Shown one piece after another: positions 27,581-37,023 of a stretch of DNA of 64,000 nucleotides. The notes under the pieces are model-generated. The model did no database searches. It saw only the letters and a list, made by a program, of their open reading frames with translations, and had not been told where the DNA came from. Origin of the DNA: Deltaproteobacteria bacterium (GTDB taxonomy: Bacteria; Myxococcota_A; UBA9160; UBA4427); NCBI GenBank assembly GCA_016713665.1, contig JADJOR010000006.1:1-64000 (forward strand), written 5' to 3'. A program made the position numbers and the translations under genes. Position 1 is the stretch's first letter. Every line of letters starts with the position of its first letter.

Positions 27581-28694
27581 TCAGGGACAGATCGTGTCGG
27601 TTCCGCAGACGTTCGAGCCGAGGTTGAAGATCGTGTCGGTGGCGGGGACAGAGGCGGCGACCTGCGCTTCGAGTCCGCCGTTGTTTCCGGTCAGCACGTT
27701 TTCGCGGTAGCCCGAGCCGTCGCCGAACTGGAGGCCGAGTCCTGTGTTGCCGCGGATGGAATTGCCGATGACCTGGGATCCAGCGCCGAGCACGATGCCC
27801 CGGTCGCTGTTGAAGGAGACGGAGCTGTTGCTGACGCTGGTCGAGACGGCAGCGCTGATCCCGGCTCCCCCGTTGTTGTAGCTCGAGGAGTCGGTGATGA
27901 CGCCGCCGGCGCCCAGCGTGATCCCGGTTCCCGTGTTGCTGTAGCTGGCGGAGGAGGTGACGACGCTCCCGGCGTTCAGCGAGACTCCGCTTCCCAGGTT
28001 GTCGGACGCGACGCAATCGCTGACCGAAGTGCCTGCGTTGCCGCTGATGCCGCTCGTACCGTTTCGGCGGGCCGAGCTGCCCGTGATCGTTCCGTTCGAC
28101 CCGAATCGGAAGCCTGCGCCTTCGTTGTCGTGCGCGGCGCTGTCGGTAATGCTGCCCTGTCCGACCTGGATGCCGTCGCTTCCGTTGCGGGCGGCGACGA
28201 TTCGGGAGAGCGAGCAGCCGGTCCCCGCAAAGATCCCTTGATTCGTCGTCTCGACGACGCGCACGTCGTGGACTGCGCAATGGTCTCCGATTGAGATCCC
28301 CCGCGCGGTCCCGCGTACCGAGCCGTTCGCGACGCTCGTCCCGGCCACGGTGTTGGCGTCGATGGCGTAGCCAAGCCCCGCTGCAACACAGCTCGCGGGA
28401 TTGCCCGGGCAGCTGAAGGGGCCCGAGATCACGAAGCCGCCGAGGTCGATCGAGACATCGTTGACGTCCACACGGATCACGGAGGTCGAAGCGAGGGTCT
28501 GGGCGAGATTGCTCGTGAGGCGATAGCTCCCGGGCTGCGAGAGGGTGACCGGGTAGCCCGGCGTATCGCCGGCAAAGCAGCCGGTCTGGACGGCGCAGGT
28601 CGCGTTGATCTCGAGCGCGCCGTCGCCCGCGTGGGCGGAGGTCGAGAGGGAGAGCAGGAGCAGGAGCAGGCAGGGGGATCGACGGGGGGCGCAC
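27581..28694 (-). CDS. Secreted right-handed beta-helix protein, N-terminal frameshift
   Basis: A surface or periplasmic beta-helix protein whose paralogues are at 52,928-53,880 and 54,832-55,728. The family core is LEINATCAVQTGCFAGDTPG, then VNDVSIDLGGFVI, then some ten short beta-helix rungs (repeated GSGVSLNAGS-like text), ending NVCGTDTICP with a Cys pair. The only start with a good ribosome site (GAAGGAG) is the GTG at 28694, but the signal peptide LLLLLLSLSTSAHA is in the next frame. Removing one C from the C5 run near 28,673-28,677 joins them into an ideal secretory start. Without that, the longest in-frame ORF begins at 28480 and lacks any signal. A sequencing indel or slippage-based switching could explain it. 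Substrate or binding partner unknown. Confidence 0.7.
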
Positions 28695-28747
28695 GGGGTC
28701 TCCTTCGGAGGCGGGACCCCGAGTGTGCCCCCCGAAGGCCCGCTCAG

Positions 28748-29599
28748 TCAATCGTCTCGTTCGGGTCCCGGGTCGCGGGGGCTGGCCGGACTCGCGGCGG
28801 GCTCGGGCCTCGGCTCGGCCGCGAGCGCCCAGGCGATGGCCCGATAGGCCTCGCGGTTGACGGCGAAGCCGAGATGGCTCGACGCGATCCGCTCGTAGCG
28901 GACGCCTAGCAGGTCGTGGGTCGCGGCGGAGCGGGCCGCCTTCTCGTCGATGCGGGCCGCGTCTTCCCCGACGATGCCGTCCCGCTCGCTGTAGAGGATG
29001 GTGACGGGCGCGGCCGGGCTCGCGTCGTCGCTGGCGACCGGGCGGAGCCAGGTCTCGAAGTCCTGCTCTTCGGGCGGGACCCGGCTCCCGCTGATGCGGC
29101 GCATGACGTCCCACATCGAGGTCCCGCGCGGATCACCGAAGGGCGAGCCCAGGGTGACGGCGCGCCGTACGGCATCGGGCGCGAGCCGCGCCGCGTCGAA
29201 GGCGAAGAGCCCGCCCATGCTCCAGCCGACGAGGCTCGGCTTCTCTCCCGTCTGCTCGCAGATCTCGCGAGCGCGCCGGACGACCCGCTCGCTCTGCACG
29301 CGCCGGAAGCGCGCCGCATCTTCGACGCGCCGGATCCGCAGCTCGCCGCGATCGAGATTCGTGCCGAGCGCCGACTCGAGCGCGACATAGCCGAGCCCTT
29401 CGAGGAATCGCCGCAGCGGCCAGAGCCCGAGGTCGCCGGTCCCGTAGGCGGGGAGCACGAGCACGGGATGGCCGTCGCCCCGCGGCATGCCCCGGTAGAG
29501 GCTCGGGAGCGAGAGGGCGAGCCGGGTCGCCTCGAGTCCGGCGCGGGGCAGCTCGGTCATCGTGTCGAAGAGGGCGGGACGTCTCGGAATGGACTGCAC
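28748..29599 (-). CDS. Alpha/beta hydrolase
   Basis: A 283-residue alpha/beta-hydrolase fold protein. The oxyanion region is HPVLVLPAYGTGDLGLWPLR, the nucleophile elbow is LVGWSMGGLFAFDAARLAP (Ser in GWSMG), an acidic residue is in TILYSERDGIVGEDAAR, and a late His is in SSHLGFAVN. It has no signal peptide, so a cytoplasmic esterase/lipase-like role is likely. A second ATG 13 codons in is an alternative start. The Ala/Pro-rich C-terminal tail (about 25 residues) is probably disordered. It follows no clear operon. Confidence 0.8.
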   Translation of the reverse strand: MQSIPRRPALFDTMTELPRAGLEATRLALSLPSLYRGMPRGDGHPVLVLPAYGTGDLGLWPLRRFLEGLGYVALESALGTNLDRGELRIRRVEDAARFRRVQSERVVRRAREICEQTGEKPSLVGWSMGGLFAFDAARLAPDAVRRAVTLGSPFGDPRGTSMWDVMRRISGSRVPPEEQDFETWLRPVASDDASPAAPVTILYSERDGIVGEDAARIDEKAARSAATHDLLGVRYERIASSHLGFAVNREAYRAIAWALAAEPRPEPAASPASPRDPGPERDD

Positions 29600-29705
29600 G
29601 CGGGGCCTCGGGCGCGGCGGGCTTCTCGGGCCGGCCCGGATCGGGCGGGGCGTCGCGCTGGACGGAACCTAGGTTCCGATCGAGGGGGTGTCTCGGCGTC
29701 GGCGC

Positions 29706-30530
29706 CTAATCGACCGATTGCGGGCGCCAGTAGCGCGCGGTCGCGGTGTAGATCCGCCGCGCCGACTCCGCGGGCGTGAGCTTGCGCAGCTCGGCCGAGA
29801 GGAGCTCGGCGGCGACGGGGCCGACATAGCCCTTCCTCGCGACGGCCGCGACGAAGCGATCGAGCTCGAGGACGCCTTCGCCGGGGAGGACCCGGCGCTG
29901 GAGGGTCTCGGTATTCAGGTCGTTGCTCGCGAGCGGGGGATGGTCCGAGAACTGCACGTAGGCGAGCTCGGCGAGGGGCAGCGCTTCGAGGTCGGGCCAG
30001 TCGTCGGGGCCATGCGAGAAATGCCAGACGTCGAGACAGATGCCCGCGACGTCGGGGGAGAGGCCCGCCCGGGCGATCAGGTCGCGGGTCTTCGCGATCG
30101 TGTTGATCGGCATCATCGGCAGGAACTCGATCGCGAGCTTCGCCCCCGTCCGCGTCACGAGCGGGGCGTGGCGCGCGAGGTTCGCGACGACGGCATCGTC
30201 GACCGGGACGTGGGTCCCCGACATGATGATCTCGGGTCGGAGGACCTCGGCGATCGCCGCGATGTTCTCGGCGTTGCGCTTCGACTCGGCGGCGTCGTCG
30301 GTGAACACGAAGGCCTGGAGCTCGGTGCAGGGCAGGGCGTGGCGATCGAGGGCCTGGCGCAGCTCGGCGAGCGAGCCGCCCCGCTCGCGGTGGCGATCGA
30401 TCGACCAGACGTCGAGGCCGATGCCCTGGAAGCCGGCCTGGGCCGCCGCGTCGATCTGGCCGACGAGGGGCGGCGGCGACTCGAGCACGTAGGGCGAGTA
30501 GTTGATCGTGTCGTAGACGAGCCGGTGCAT
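29706..30530 (-). CDS. Sugar phosphate isomerase/epimerase family TIM-barrel protein
   Basis: A 274-residue xylose-isomerase-like TIM barrel (AP endonuclease 2 superfamily). Recognisable strands carry the metal-site pattern: LAIEFLPMMPINTI (Glu), GICLDVWHFSHG (Asp, His) and YVQFSDHPPLASN (Asp-His), with a C-terminal GPVAAELLSAELR Glu. The start at 30530 is supported by AGGAGA 6 bases upstream. Family members isomerise sugar phosphates, inosose or related polyols; the exact substrate cannot be read. It is 26 bases downstream of the TetR regulator gene on the same strand and may share its transcript. Confidence 0.82.
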   Translation of the reverse strand: MHRLVYDTINYSPYVLESPPPLVGQIDAAAQAGFQGIGLDVWSIDRHRERGGSLAELRQALDRHALPCTELQAFVFTDDAAESKRNAENIAAIAEVLRPEIIMSGTHVPVDDAVVANLARHAPLVTRTGAKLAIEFLPMMPINTIAKTRDLIARAGLSPDVAGICLDVWHFSHGPDDWPDLEALPLAELAYVQFSDHPPLASNDLNTETLQRRVLPGEGVLELDRFVAAVARKGYVGPVAAELLSAELRKLTPAESARRIYTATARYWRPQSVD

Positions 30531-30556
30531 CGGAATCTCTCCTCGGGATCGCAAGC

Positions 30557-31165
30557 CTACGCCGGTTGATAGACCGCCGCATTCCAGACGTGGCCGACGA
30601 TCGTGCCGAGGCGGGCGGGCGTCTCCGGCTCGGGCCGATTGATCTGGTCCGTCGCGACGGCGAGGTTCATCAGGATCAGGACCTGGGCGACACCGCGGGG
30701 ATCCTCGACCTGGCTTCGGCCGAGGGCGATCTGGCGGCGGATGAAGGCCTCCGTCTTGTCGATGTAGGACTCGACGACCTGATGCTGCCAGCGGGCGTAG
30801 GCTTCCTTGCTCCGCCCCGCGGCCTGCTCCATCGCGCGCATCAGGTTCGCGTGCTCGCGCCAGACCTCGTACATGCGGGTCAGATGCTCGATCGTATTCG
30901 CGCGCGGATCGACCTCGTCCTCCTTCTCGAGCCAGCCATCGACGGCGCCGGAGACCTCGGCCTCGACGCGTTCGAAGAGGGCGATCACGATCTCGTCGAG
31001 GCTCTTGAAGTAGTGGTAGAAGAGCGAGCGGGTCATGCCCGTGCGCTCCATCAGCGTCTCGACCGTCAGGGAATGGAAGTCGAGGTCGCGCAGGGCGGAT
31101 TCGGCGGCGGCGATGATCTCGGCGCGCGCGTTCTCGGGGCTGCGTCGAAGTCGTTTGTGGGGCAT
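30557..31165 (-). CDS. TetR/AcrR family transcriptional regulator
   Basis: A 203-residue regulator. The N-terminal helix-turn-helix is plain: ARAEIIAAAESALRDLDFHS, TVETLMERTGMTRSLFYHYF. The C-terminal ligand domain is all-helical and unspecific in sequence. The ATG at 31165 fits the usual short lead before the HTH, although an upstream GTG in the same frame is possible because the AAGGA sits unusually close to the ATG. It is divergent from the molybdopterin oxidoreductase at 31342 with 176 bases between, the classic layout for a repressor controlling its neighbour. Confidence 0.88.
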   Translation of the reverse strand: MPHKRLRRSPENARAEIIAAAESALRDLDFHSLTVETLMERTGMTRSLFYHYFKSLDEIVIALFERVEAEVSGAVDGWLEKEDEVDPRANTIEHLTRMYEVWREHANLMRAMEQAAGRSKEAYARWQHQVVESYIDKTEAFIRRQIALGRSQVEDPRGVAQVLILMNLAVATDQINRPEPETPARLGTIVGHVWNAAVYQPA

Positions 31166-31341
31166 TCCTTCCCACACTAGCACGCGCGTTCGGCTCGCCC
31201 GGCCTCCCGATCGACTGTCCGAAGGGCCCATCCGGTCGAATCGGCCCCGTCGGGCCGGTCTCTGCCCGGTATGCTCGCGGCGCGCCGCCGCCTCCCGGGC
31301 CGACGACCGCGGAGCGGGCGCGCGGCGGGGGAGAATCGTTC
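31166..31341. promoter_or_regulatory. Divergent promoter region, TetR regulator / molybdopterin oxidoreductase
   Basis: These 176 bases separate two divergent starts and should contain both promoters and the TetR operator. I did not find an inverted repeat strong enough to name as the operator. GGGGGAGAATCGTTC before 31342 can serve as the ribosome site for the oxidoreductase. Confidence 0.35.
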
Positions 31342-33600
31342 GTGACGGAGACGCGCCACACCTTCTGTCGGATCTGCGAGTCGCTCTGCGGCCTCGAGAT
31401 CGACCTCGGGGCGGAGGGCGGGATCGAGGACATCCGCCCCGACATCGAGCACGTCGAGACGGACGGCTTCGCCTGCGTGAAGGGGCTGAAGCAGCATCTC
31501 CTCTATTCGTCGCCCGATCGCCTGCGCCATCCGATGAAGGGCGGCGCGCTCGCGAACGGCGCGCGCTCGTTCTCGCGCATCGACTGGCCCTCGGCCCTCG
31601 CCGGGATCGGCGCGAAGGTGCAACAGCTGCGCCGCGACCACGGCCCCGACTCGATCGGTCTCTACGTCGGGACCGCCGCCGGCTTCAGCCTGCTTCATCC
31701 GATCTTCGCCCAGGGCTTCATGAACGGCGTCGGCTCGAAGAGCCTCTACGCCTCCTCGACCCAGGACTGCAGCAACAAGTTCGCCGTCGCCCGCGAGGTC
31801 TACGGCTTCCCGTTCACGCAGCCCTTCCCGGATCTCGACCACGTCGAGTGCCTCGTGATCGTCGGCGCGAATCCGGTCGTCTCGAAGTGGAGCTTTCTGC
31901 AGGTCCCGAATCCCGGGAAGAAGCTGCGCGAGATCGAAGCGCGCGGCGGACGCGTCTTCGTCGTCGATCCGCGGCGGACCGAGACGGCGAAGGTCGCGGG
32001 GGAGCACGTCTTCATCCGCCCCGGGACCGACGTCTTCTTCTATCTCGCCTTCCTCGACGAGCTCGTCGCGACCGGCGGTGTCGACGAGGCGCTCGTCGCC
32101 GCGCATACCCGGGGCTTCGAGGTCGTCCGCGAGCTCGCGCGCGCCTGGCCCGCGGAGCGGACTGCCGAGATCACGCGGATCCCCGCCGAGCGCCTGCGCG
32201 AGATCGTGCGCGCCTACCGCGAGGCGAAGGGCGCGGCGCTCTACTCCTCGACCGGCGTCAACATGGGCGGCGAGGGGGCGCTCGCCTTCTGGATCCAGGA
32301 GGTCATCAACGCGGTCTCGGGCAACCTCGATCGCAAGGGCGGGACGATCCTCGGCCGCGGGATCCTCGACTTCGCCAAATTCGGGGCGCTCTCGGGCTTC
32401 GGGCTGCGCGACGATCGCTCGCGCATCGGGGGCTTCGCCTCGGTCAACGACGCCTATCCCGGCGGCATCCTGGCCGACGAGATCCTGACGCCGGGCAAGG
32501 GCCAGCTCCGGGCCCTCTTCGTGACGGGCGGCAATCCGCTCATGATGATGGCCGGCGCGCCGCGCCTGCGCAAAGCCTTCGAAAAGCTCGAGCTGCTCGT
32601 CTCGATCGACATCCTGCCGAACGAGACCGGCAGCCTCGCGCATTACATGCTGCCGGCGACGACGCCCTTCGAGCGACCGGATCTCCCCTTCGCGTTCCCG
32701 CTCTTGATGGGGATGCAATCCCATCCGTATCTGCAGGCGACGGAGGCCGTCGTCGCGCCCGACGGCGAGCAGCGCGACGAAGCCAGCCTCTACCTCGATC
32801 TCGCCCGCGCCTGCAAGGCGCCGCTCTTCGGCTCCCGGATCGTGCAGAAGGCCCTCGAGCTCGCCGCGCGGCGCCACGGACCGGACCGACCGGGCATGCC
32901 CGCACGTCTGCCGCTCGAAGGATTGATGAGTCTGCTCCTGCGCGCGACGGGGAACGGCTCCTTCGACGCGCTGCTCGCCGAGCCCCACGGCCGAAAGCTC
33001 GCGCCGCAATCGGCGGGGACCTATCTCGGCAAGCAGGTCGCGAAGAAGGGCGGCCGCATCGAGCTCGCACCCCCCGCCCTCGTCGCCCAGGCGCACGAGC
33101 GCCTCGAGCGCGCCTTCGAGCGCGAGCGTCGCGCGCCGGGCCGGCTCAAGCTGATCACGCGCCGCCACGTCAAGACCCACAACTCCTGGACGCATAACGA
33201 GCCGTCCTTCGTCGCGGGGGCCCGCTCGACGAATCATCTCTACATGCATCCCGAGGACGCGAAGGCGGCGGGGCTGCGCCATGGGGAGCTCGTCGACGTC
33301 GTCTCGGCGGCGGGGGCCGTCCGGATCCCGATGAGCCTGCTCGAGGATCTCCAGCCTGGGACGGTCGCGATGCCCCACGGCTGGGGCCATCAGCGCGCGA
33401 AGGGCCTCTCGATCGCGAGTCGGACGACGGGCGTCAACGTGAACGTGCTGGCTTCGAGCGGGCCCGAGGCCGTCGAGCCGATCTCCGGCATGTCGCAGCT
33501 GACGGCGATCCCGGTCGAGGTCCGGCGCGCCGAAGGACCGCTCGCGAGCGACGACTGGACGGGGATGCCGGCCTGGCAGGGCGGGGCTAGAGGTCCGGAA
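31342..33600 (+). CDS. Molybdopterin-dependent oxidoreductase (DMSO reductase superfamily)
   Basis: A catalytic subunit of about 750 residues. The N-terminal [4Fe-4S] site is C9-x2-C12-x3-C16 and C45. A Cys at about 143 (STQDCSNKF) is a candidate Mo/W ligand. Central text NPVVSKWSFLQVPNPGKK and the C-terminal molydopterin dinucleotide-binding domain (THNEPSFVAGARSTNHLYMH, GTVAMPHGWGHQ) complete the family. There is no Tat signal, so it is cytoplasmic. Homology stops near 33,560, but the frame stays open to 34,503, antisense through the SDR gene; the end given here is where family-like sequence ends, not a stop codon. A one-base indel in the G-rich run at 33,580-33,586 would give a stop at 33,588 or just after. 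No partner subunits are adjacent; the divergent TetR gene probably regulates it. Confidence 0.8.
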
Positions 33601-34386
33601 CTGATGCGGGAGGGTGTCGTCGTTCGCCATCCCGTCGACCTTGAGGAGCTCGCCGGTGACAAAGCTCGAGGCCGGCGAGCAGAGGTAGAGGACGGCGTCG
33701 GCGATGTCGTCGGCCTCGCCGTTCCGCCGCATCGGCGTGTTCCGGATCATCGTCTCGCGCAGCGACGGGTCCATCGCCCCGAGCCAGGTCCGCAGCGCGT
33801 CGGTCTCGATCGCGCCGGGCAGGACCGCGTTGACCCGGATCTTCGGCGCGAGCTCCGCCGCCATGAGCCGCGTCAGCGCGTTGAGCGCCGCCTTCGTGAG
33901 CCCATGCGCCAGATTCCCGCGGACCGCGTTCTTCGCCGCGACCGACGAGATGTTGACGACCGAGCCCCCGCCGACCGCCAGCATGTGGGGCGCGGCGAGC
34001 CGCACGAGTTCGAACGGGACCGAGACGTTGAAATGAAACGAATGCTCGAGCTCGTCGACCCGCGTCCGGAGCAGCGGCTTCGAGCGCGAGCCCCCGGCGT
34101 TGTTGATCACGAGGTCGATCCGGCCGAGCTCGGCCACCGTCCGCTCGACGACCTGCGCGAGCAGCGCGAGGTCGTTGACGTCGCCGGCGATCGCGAGCGC
34201 ACGCCGCCCGCGCCCGCGCACCGCCTGCGCCACTTCCTCGACGTCGGCGGCGGTCCGCGCGACGAGCACGCAGTCCGCGCCGGCGTCGGCCAGCGCGTGG
34301 GCGATGGCGGCGCCGATGCCCTTGCCGCCGCCGGTGATGATGGCGACGCGGCCGTCGAGGCGAAAGCGGTCGAGCGCGGTCGTCAA
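33601..34386 (-). CDS. Short-chain dehydrogenase/reductase with His at the catalytic Tyr position
   Basis: An SDR of about 260 residues. It has the cofactor motif TGGGKGIG, the NNAGG motif, the catalytic Ser region VVNISSVAA, and the C-terminal VLPGAIETDAL. At the YxxxK site it reads HGLTK (AHGLTKAALNAL): Lys is kept but the usual catalytic Tyr is His, which one base (CAT versus TAT) would explain. Translation probably begins at the TTG at 34386, overlapping the stop of the DHH gene. The frame lacks a stop at the natural end (after about VDGMAND) and remains open for 2.4 kb antisense to the oxidoreductase, so the end given is where homology ends. Function may be altered or the sequence in error. 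Confidence 0.72.
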
Positions 34387-35237
34387 ATCACGAACTCCTC
34401 GAGCCAGCGCGTGAGGGGCACGCGGAAGCCGGCTGCGTTCTTGTGGCCCCCGCCGCCGTACTCGACGGCGATCTTCGCGATGTCGACCTCGCCGATCGAG
34501 TAGAGCGTCGCGAAGACGTCCGAGCCCTCGATCCGGTAGACGAGGCCGAATTGCGTGCCGAAGCGCGCGCGCTCGGCTAAGCGATGGCCGATCTGGCTGC
34601 GATTGGTCGAGGCGTTGACCGCCTCGATGCGCTTCGTGCCGAGGGCGACGGGGCGCGCCTGGTCGAGATGGCGCTCGACGTCCATGCGGTTCGCGCGCAG
34701 GATCGGCTCGCCTTCCCGGGCGAGCTCCTCGACGGGCCGCGCCGCGAGCCGATCCCAGACCTCGAATTCGTGGGGATAGGAGGCGAGGGCGGCGTTCACC
34801 GCATCCGACGCCGGCAGCCGCCAGCTCCAGAGATCCTGGTCCTGGACGTACTGCAGGAGCGGCGGCACCGCCGTCGTCGGATGGAAATACTGCCAGGCGA
34901 GCACCGACCCGGAATGCCCGAGATCGAAGCGCAGCTCGTGGCCGTCGCTCTCGAGCTCGGCGATCCAGGCGCCGTCGCGCAGCAGACGCTCCTGGGCGGT
35001 CACGTGATGGTCGAGGACGACGACCTGCTCCGCGACCTCGGCGAGCTGGCGGAGCTCCTCGCGGGCCGGGGCGATGTCGACGAACGTCACGAGGGCGTCC
35101 TCGCACTCGGGCAGCCGCACGCGGTCTTCGTGGCCCCGGGCGACGTAGCGGCCGTCGTCGCCCCAGGCGCGGTGGACGGCCCAGGCGGCGCCGAATCCAT
35201 CGGGACAGCCGGCATGATAGAAACAGATGCGCTTCAC
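34383..35237 (-). CDS. DHH family phosphoesterase
   Basis: A 284-residue two-domain phosphoesterase. The N-terminal DHH domain begins FYHAGCPDGFGAAWA, continues with VTFVDIAP and carries the name-giving motif VVLDHHVTAQ; the C-terminal DHHA1 domain has the glycine-rich substrate motif YGGGGHKNAAGFR. Relatives cleave nanoRNA, pAp, cyclic dinucleotides or polyphosphate. Here no membrane or PAS domain is present, so it is soluble, and the substrate is open. The GTG start at 35237 fits the beginning of homology (VKRICFYHAG); the ORF extends upstream with unrelated low-complexity sequence. Its stop overlaps the SDR start. Confidence 0.85.
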   Translation of the reverse strand: MKRICFYHAGCPDGFGAAWAVHRAWGDDGRYVARGHEDRVRLPECEDALVTFVDIAPAREELRQLAEVAEQVVVLDHHVTAQERLLRDGAWIAELESDGHELRFDLGHSGSVLAWQYFHPTTAVPPLLQYVQDQDLWSWRLPASDAVNAALASYPHEFEVWDRLAARPVEELAREGEPILRANRMDVERHLDQARPVALGTKRIEAVNASTNRSQIGHRLAERARFGTQFGLVYRIEGSDVFATLYSIGEVDIAKIAVEYGGGGHKNAAGFRVPLTRWLEEFVI

Positions 35238-35337
35238 GTTCTTTCGATTCGCTGGCGGGGGGCTGGGGCGCGGCGCAGTGTAGCGGCTGTGACGCCTTTC
35301 GGGGCGTGCGTTAGCCTCCGCGCCCTCGGAGACGCCC

Positions 35338-37023
35338 ATGTTCAAGCCCGGTGAGCGCATCGCCCTGGCCGCCCTCGATCGCCCGGCCACGCCGGTGGAA
35401 TGGCTCCGGATCGTCGAGGGATTGCATGGCGATCCCGGGTTCTGGTGGCTCGACAGCGCGCTCTGCGACGGGCGCCTCGGGCGCTTCTCCTTCGCCGGGG
35501 CCGATCCCTATCTCTGGCTGCGCGCCCGGGGCAGCCGGGTCGAGATCGACGTCCTGCGCCCCGTCCGTCCGGGGCTCGCCCGCGGCTCCCATCAGCTCGA
35601 GGCGGATCCCTTCGATACCGCGCGCTCGCTGCTCCCGCGCGCCGACTCGCTCGTCTACTCGACCCGCACGGCGACGGGCTCGGGCAATCCGCGCTGGCAC
35701 GAGGTCGACGGGCTCTCGGCCGGGCTCGAGCTGCCCTTCGTCGGCGGGGCGGTCGGCTATTTCGGCTACGAGCTCGCGACCTGGACGCTGCCGCGGGTGC
35801 GCTGCGAGAACCGCGACGATCTCGGGCTCCCCGATCTGTCGCTCGCTTTCGTCGATCAGGTCCTCGCCTACGATCACGCGAGCGCGCAGCTCTGGCTGGT
35901 CGGCCTCGGCTTCGGGAGCGTCGGCTCCTCGCGCGGGGAGTCGGCGCGGGAGGAGGCGTTGGTCTCGTCCCGGGCCGGCGTGGATCGGCTCGCGGCGCGG
36001 GTCGAGGCGATGATCTCCGGGGCGGCGCGCGCGCCGGTGTCGGACGGCTCGGCGTCGCGTCGATCGGGGGCGACGACCGACGGGGCCGCGACGTCGGGCC
36101 GGGCCGGGATCGCGTCGACCGTCGATGCGAGCGGGTATGCGAAGGCCGTCGACGCGATCCTCGAGGAGATCGCGGCCGGCAACGTCTACCAGGCGAACTA
36201 CAGCCAACGCCTGACGGTGTCGGTCGACGCGGATCCCTGGGCGCTCTACGGCGCCTTGCGGCGCAACAACCCGGCGCCCTTCGGCGCCTATCTCGCGCTG
36301 CCGGATGCGATGATCCTGTCGAGCTCGCCCGAGCGCTTCCTGCGCATGGACGGCTCGCGTCGGGTCGAGAGCCGCCCGATCAAGGGGACGCGCCCCCGCG
36401 GCGACGACGAGCTCGCCGACCGCCGGCTCTTGCTCGAGCTCGCCGCCAGCGAGAAGGATCGGGCGGAGAACCTGATGATCGTCGACCTCGTGCGCAACGA
36501 TCTCGGGCGAGTCTGCGCGCCGGGGACGATCGCGGTCCCGGAGCTGATGCAGATCGAGGCCTACGCGACGGTCTTCCAGATGGTCTCGACGGTGACCGGC
36601 GAGCTCGCGACGGGGCGCGACGCCTTCGATCTCGTGCGCGCGAATTTTCCGCCGGGCTCGATGACCGGGGCGCCGAAGCTCGCCGCGATCGCCCTGCTCG
36701 AGGCGCTCGAGAGCGTTCGGCGCGGCGTCTACGCCGGGGCGCTCGGCTATCTCGATCTGCGCGGGGGCCTCGACCTGTCCGTCGTGATCCGCACGCTCGT
36801 CTGGCAGGCGGGGCGCGCCCATCTGCACGTCGGCGGCGGCATCGTCGCCGACTCGTCGCCCGAGGCCGAGTATCTCGAGTCCCTCGACAAGGCGAAGGCG
36901 CCGCTCGCGGCGATCGAGGAGCTGCTCGGCGCAGCGCTCGGTCGGTTCGAGCCCGGCAGAGCGAACGAGGAAGAGGGCCGAGCGCCCGGCGGCGCGCGTG
37001 CGCCGCAAGGGGATCCGACTTGA
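35338..37023 (+). CDS. pabB: Aminodeoxychorismate synthase component I
   Basis: A 561-residue chorismate-binding enzyme that makes 4-amino-4-deoxychorismate for folate. The N-terminal domain contains FVGGAVGYFGYEL; the catalytic domain contains NVYQANYSQRL, SSSPERFLR, then PIKGTRPRG, in which Lys rather than Ala marks PabB as opposed to TrpE, and ENLMIVDLVRNDLGRV, GSMTGAPKL and the closing GGGIVADSSPEAEY. An Ala/Ser/Gly-rich linker (about residues 200-265) is longer than usual. GGAG precedes the ATG. The stop overlaps the TTG start of the next gene, so they are coupled. No pabA or pabC is adjacent. Confidence 0.93.
   Translation: MFKPGERIALAALDRPATPVEWLRIVEGLHGDPGFWWLDSALCDGRLGRFSFAGADPYLWLRARGSRVEIDVLRPVRPGLARGSHQLEADPFDTARSLLPRADSLVYSTRTATGSGNPRWHEVDGLSAGLELPFVGGAVGYFGYELATWTLPRVRCENRDDLGLPDLSLAFVDQVLAYDHASAQLWLVGLGFGSVGSSRGESAREEALVSSRAGVDRLAARVEAMISGAARAPVSDGSASRRSGATTDGAATSGRAGIASTVDASGYAKAVDAILEEIAAGNVYQANYSQRLTVSVDADPWALYGALRRNNPAPFGAYLALPDAMILSSSPERFLRMDGSRRVESRPIKGTRPRGDDELADRRLLLELAASEKDRAENLMIVDLVRNDLGRVCAPGTIAVPELMQIEAYATVFQMVSTVTGELATGRDAFDLVRANFPPGSMTGAPKLAAIALLEALESVRRGVYAGALGYLDLRGGLDLSVVIRTLVWQAGRAHLHVGGGIVADSSPEAEYLESLDKAKAPLAAIEELLGAALGRFEPGRANEEEGRAPGGARAPQGDPT

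Noticed and set aside
31177..35106. A 1309-residue open frame on the minus strand
   Set aside because: It is the SDR frame joined to long antisense sequence of the DHH and oxidoreductase genes. Only the SDR part has family motifs.
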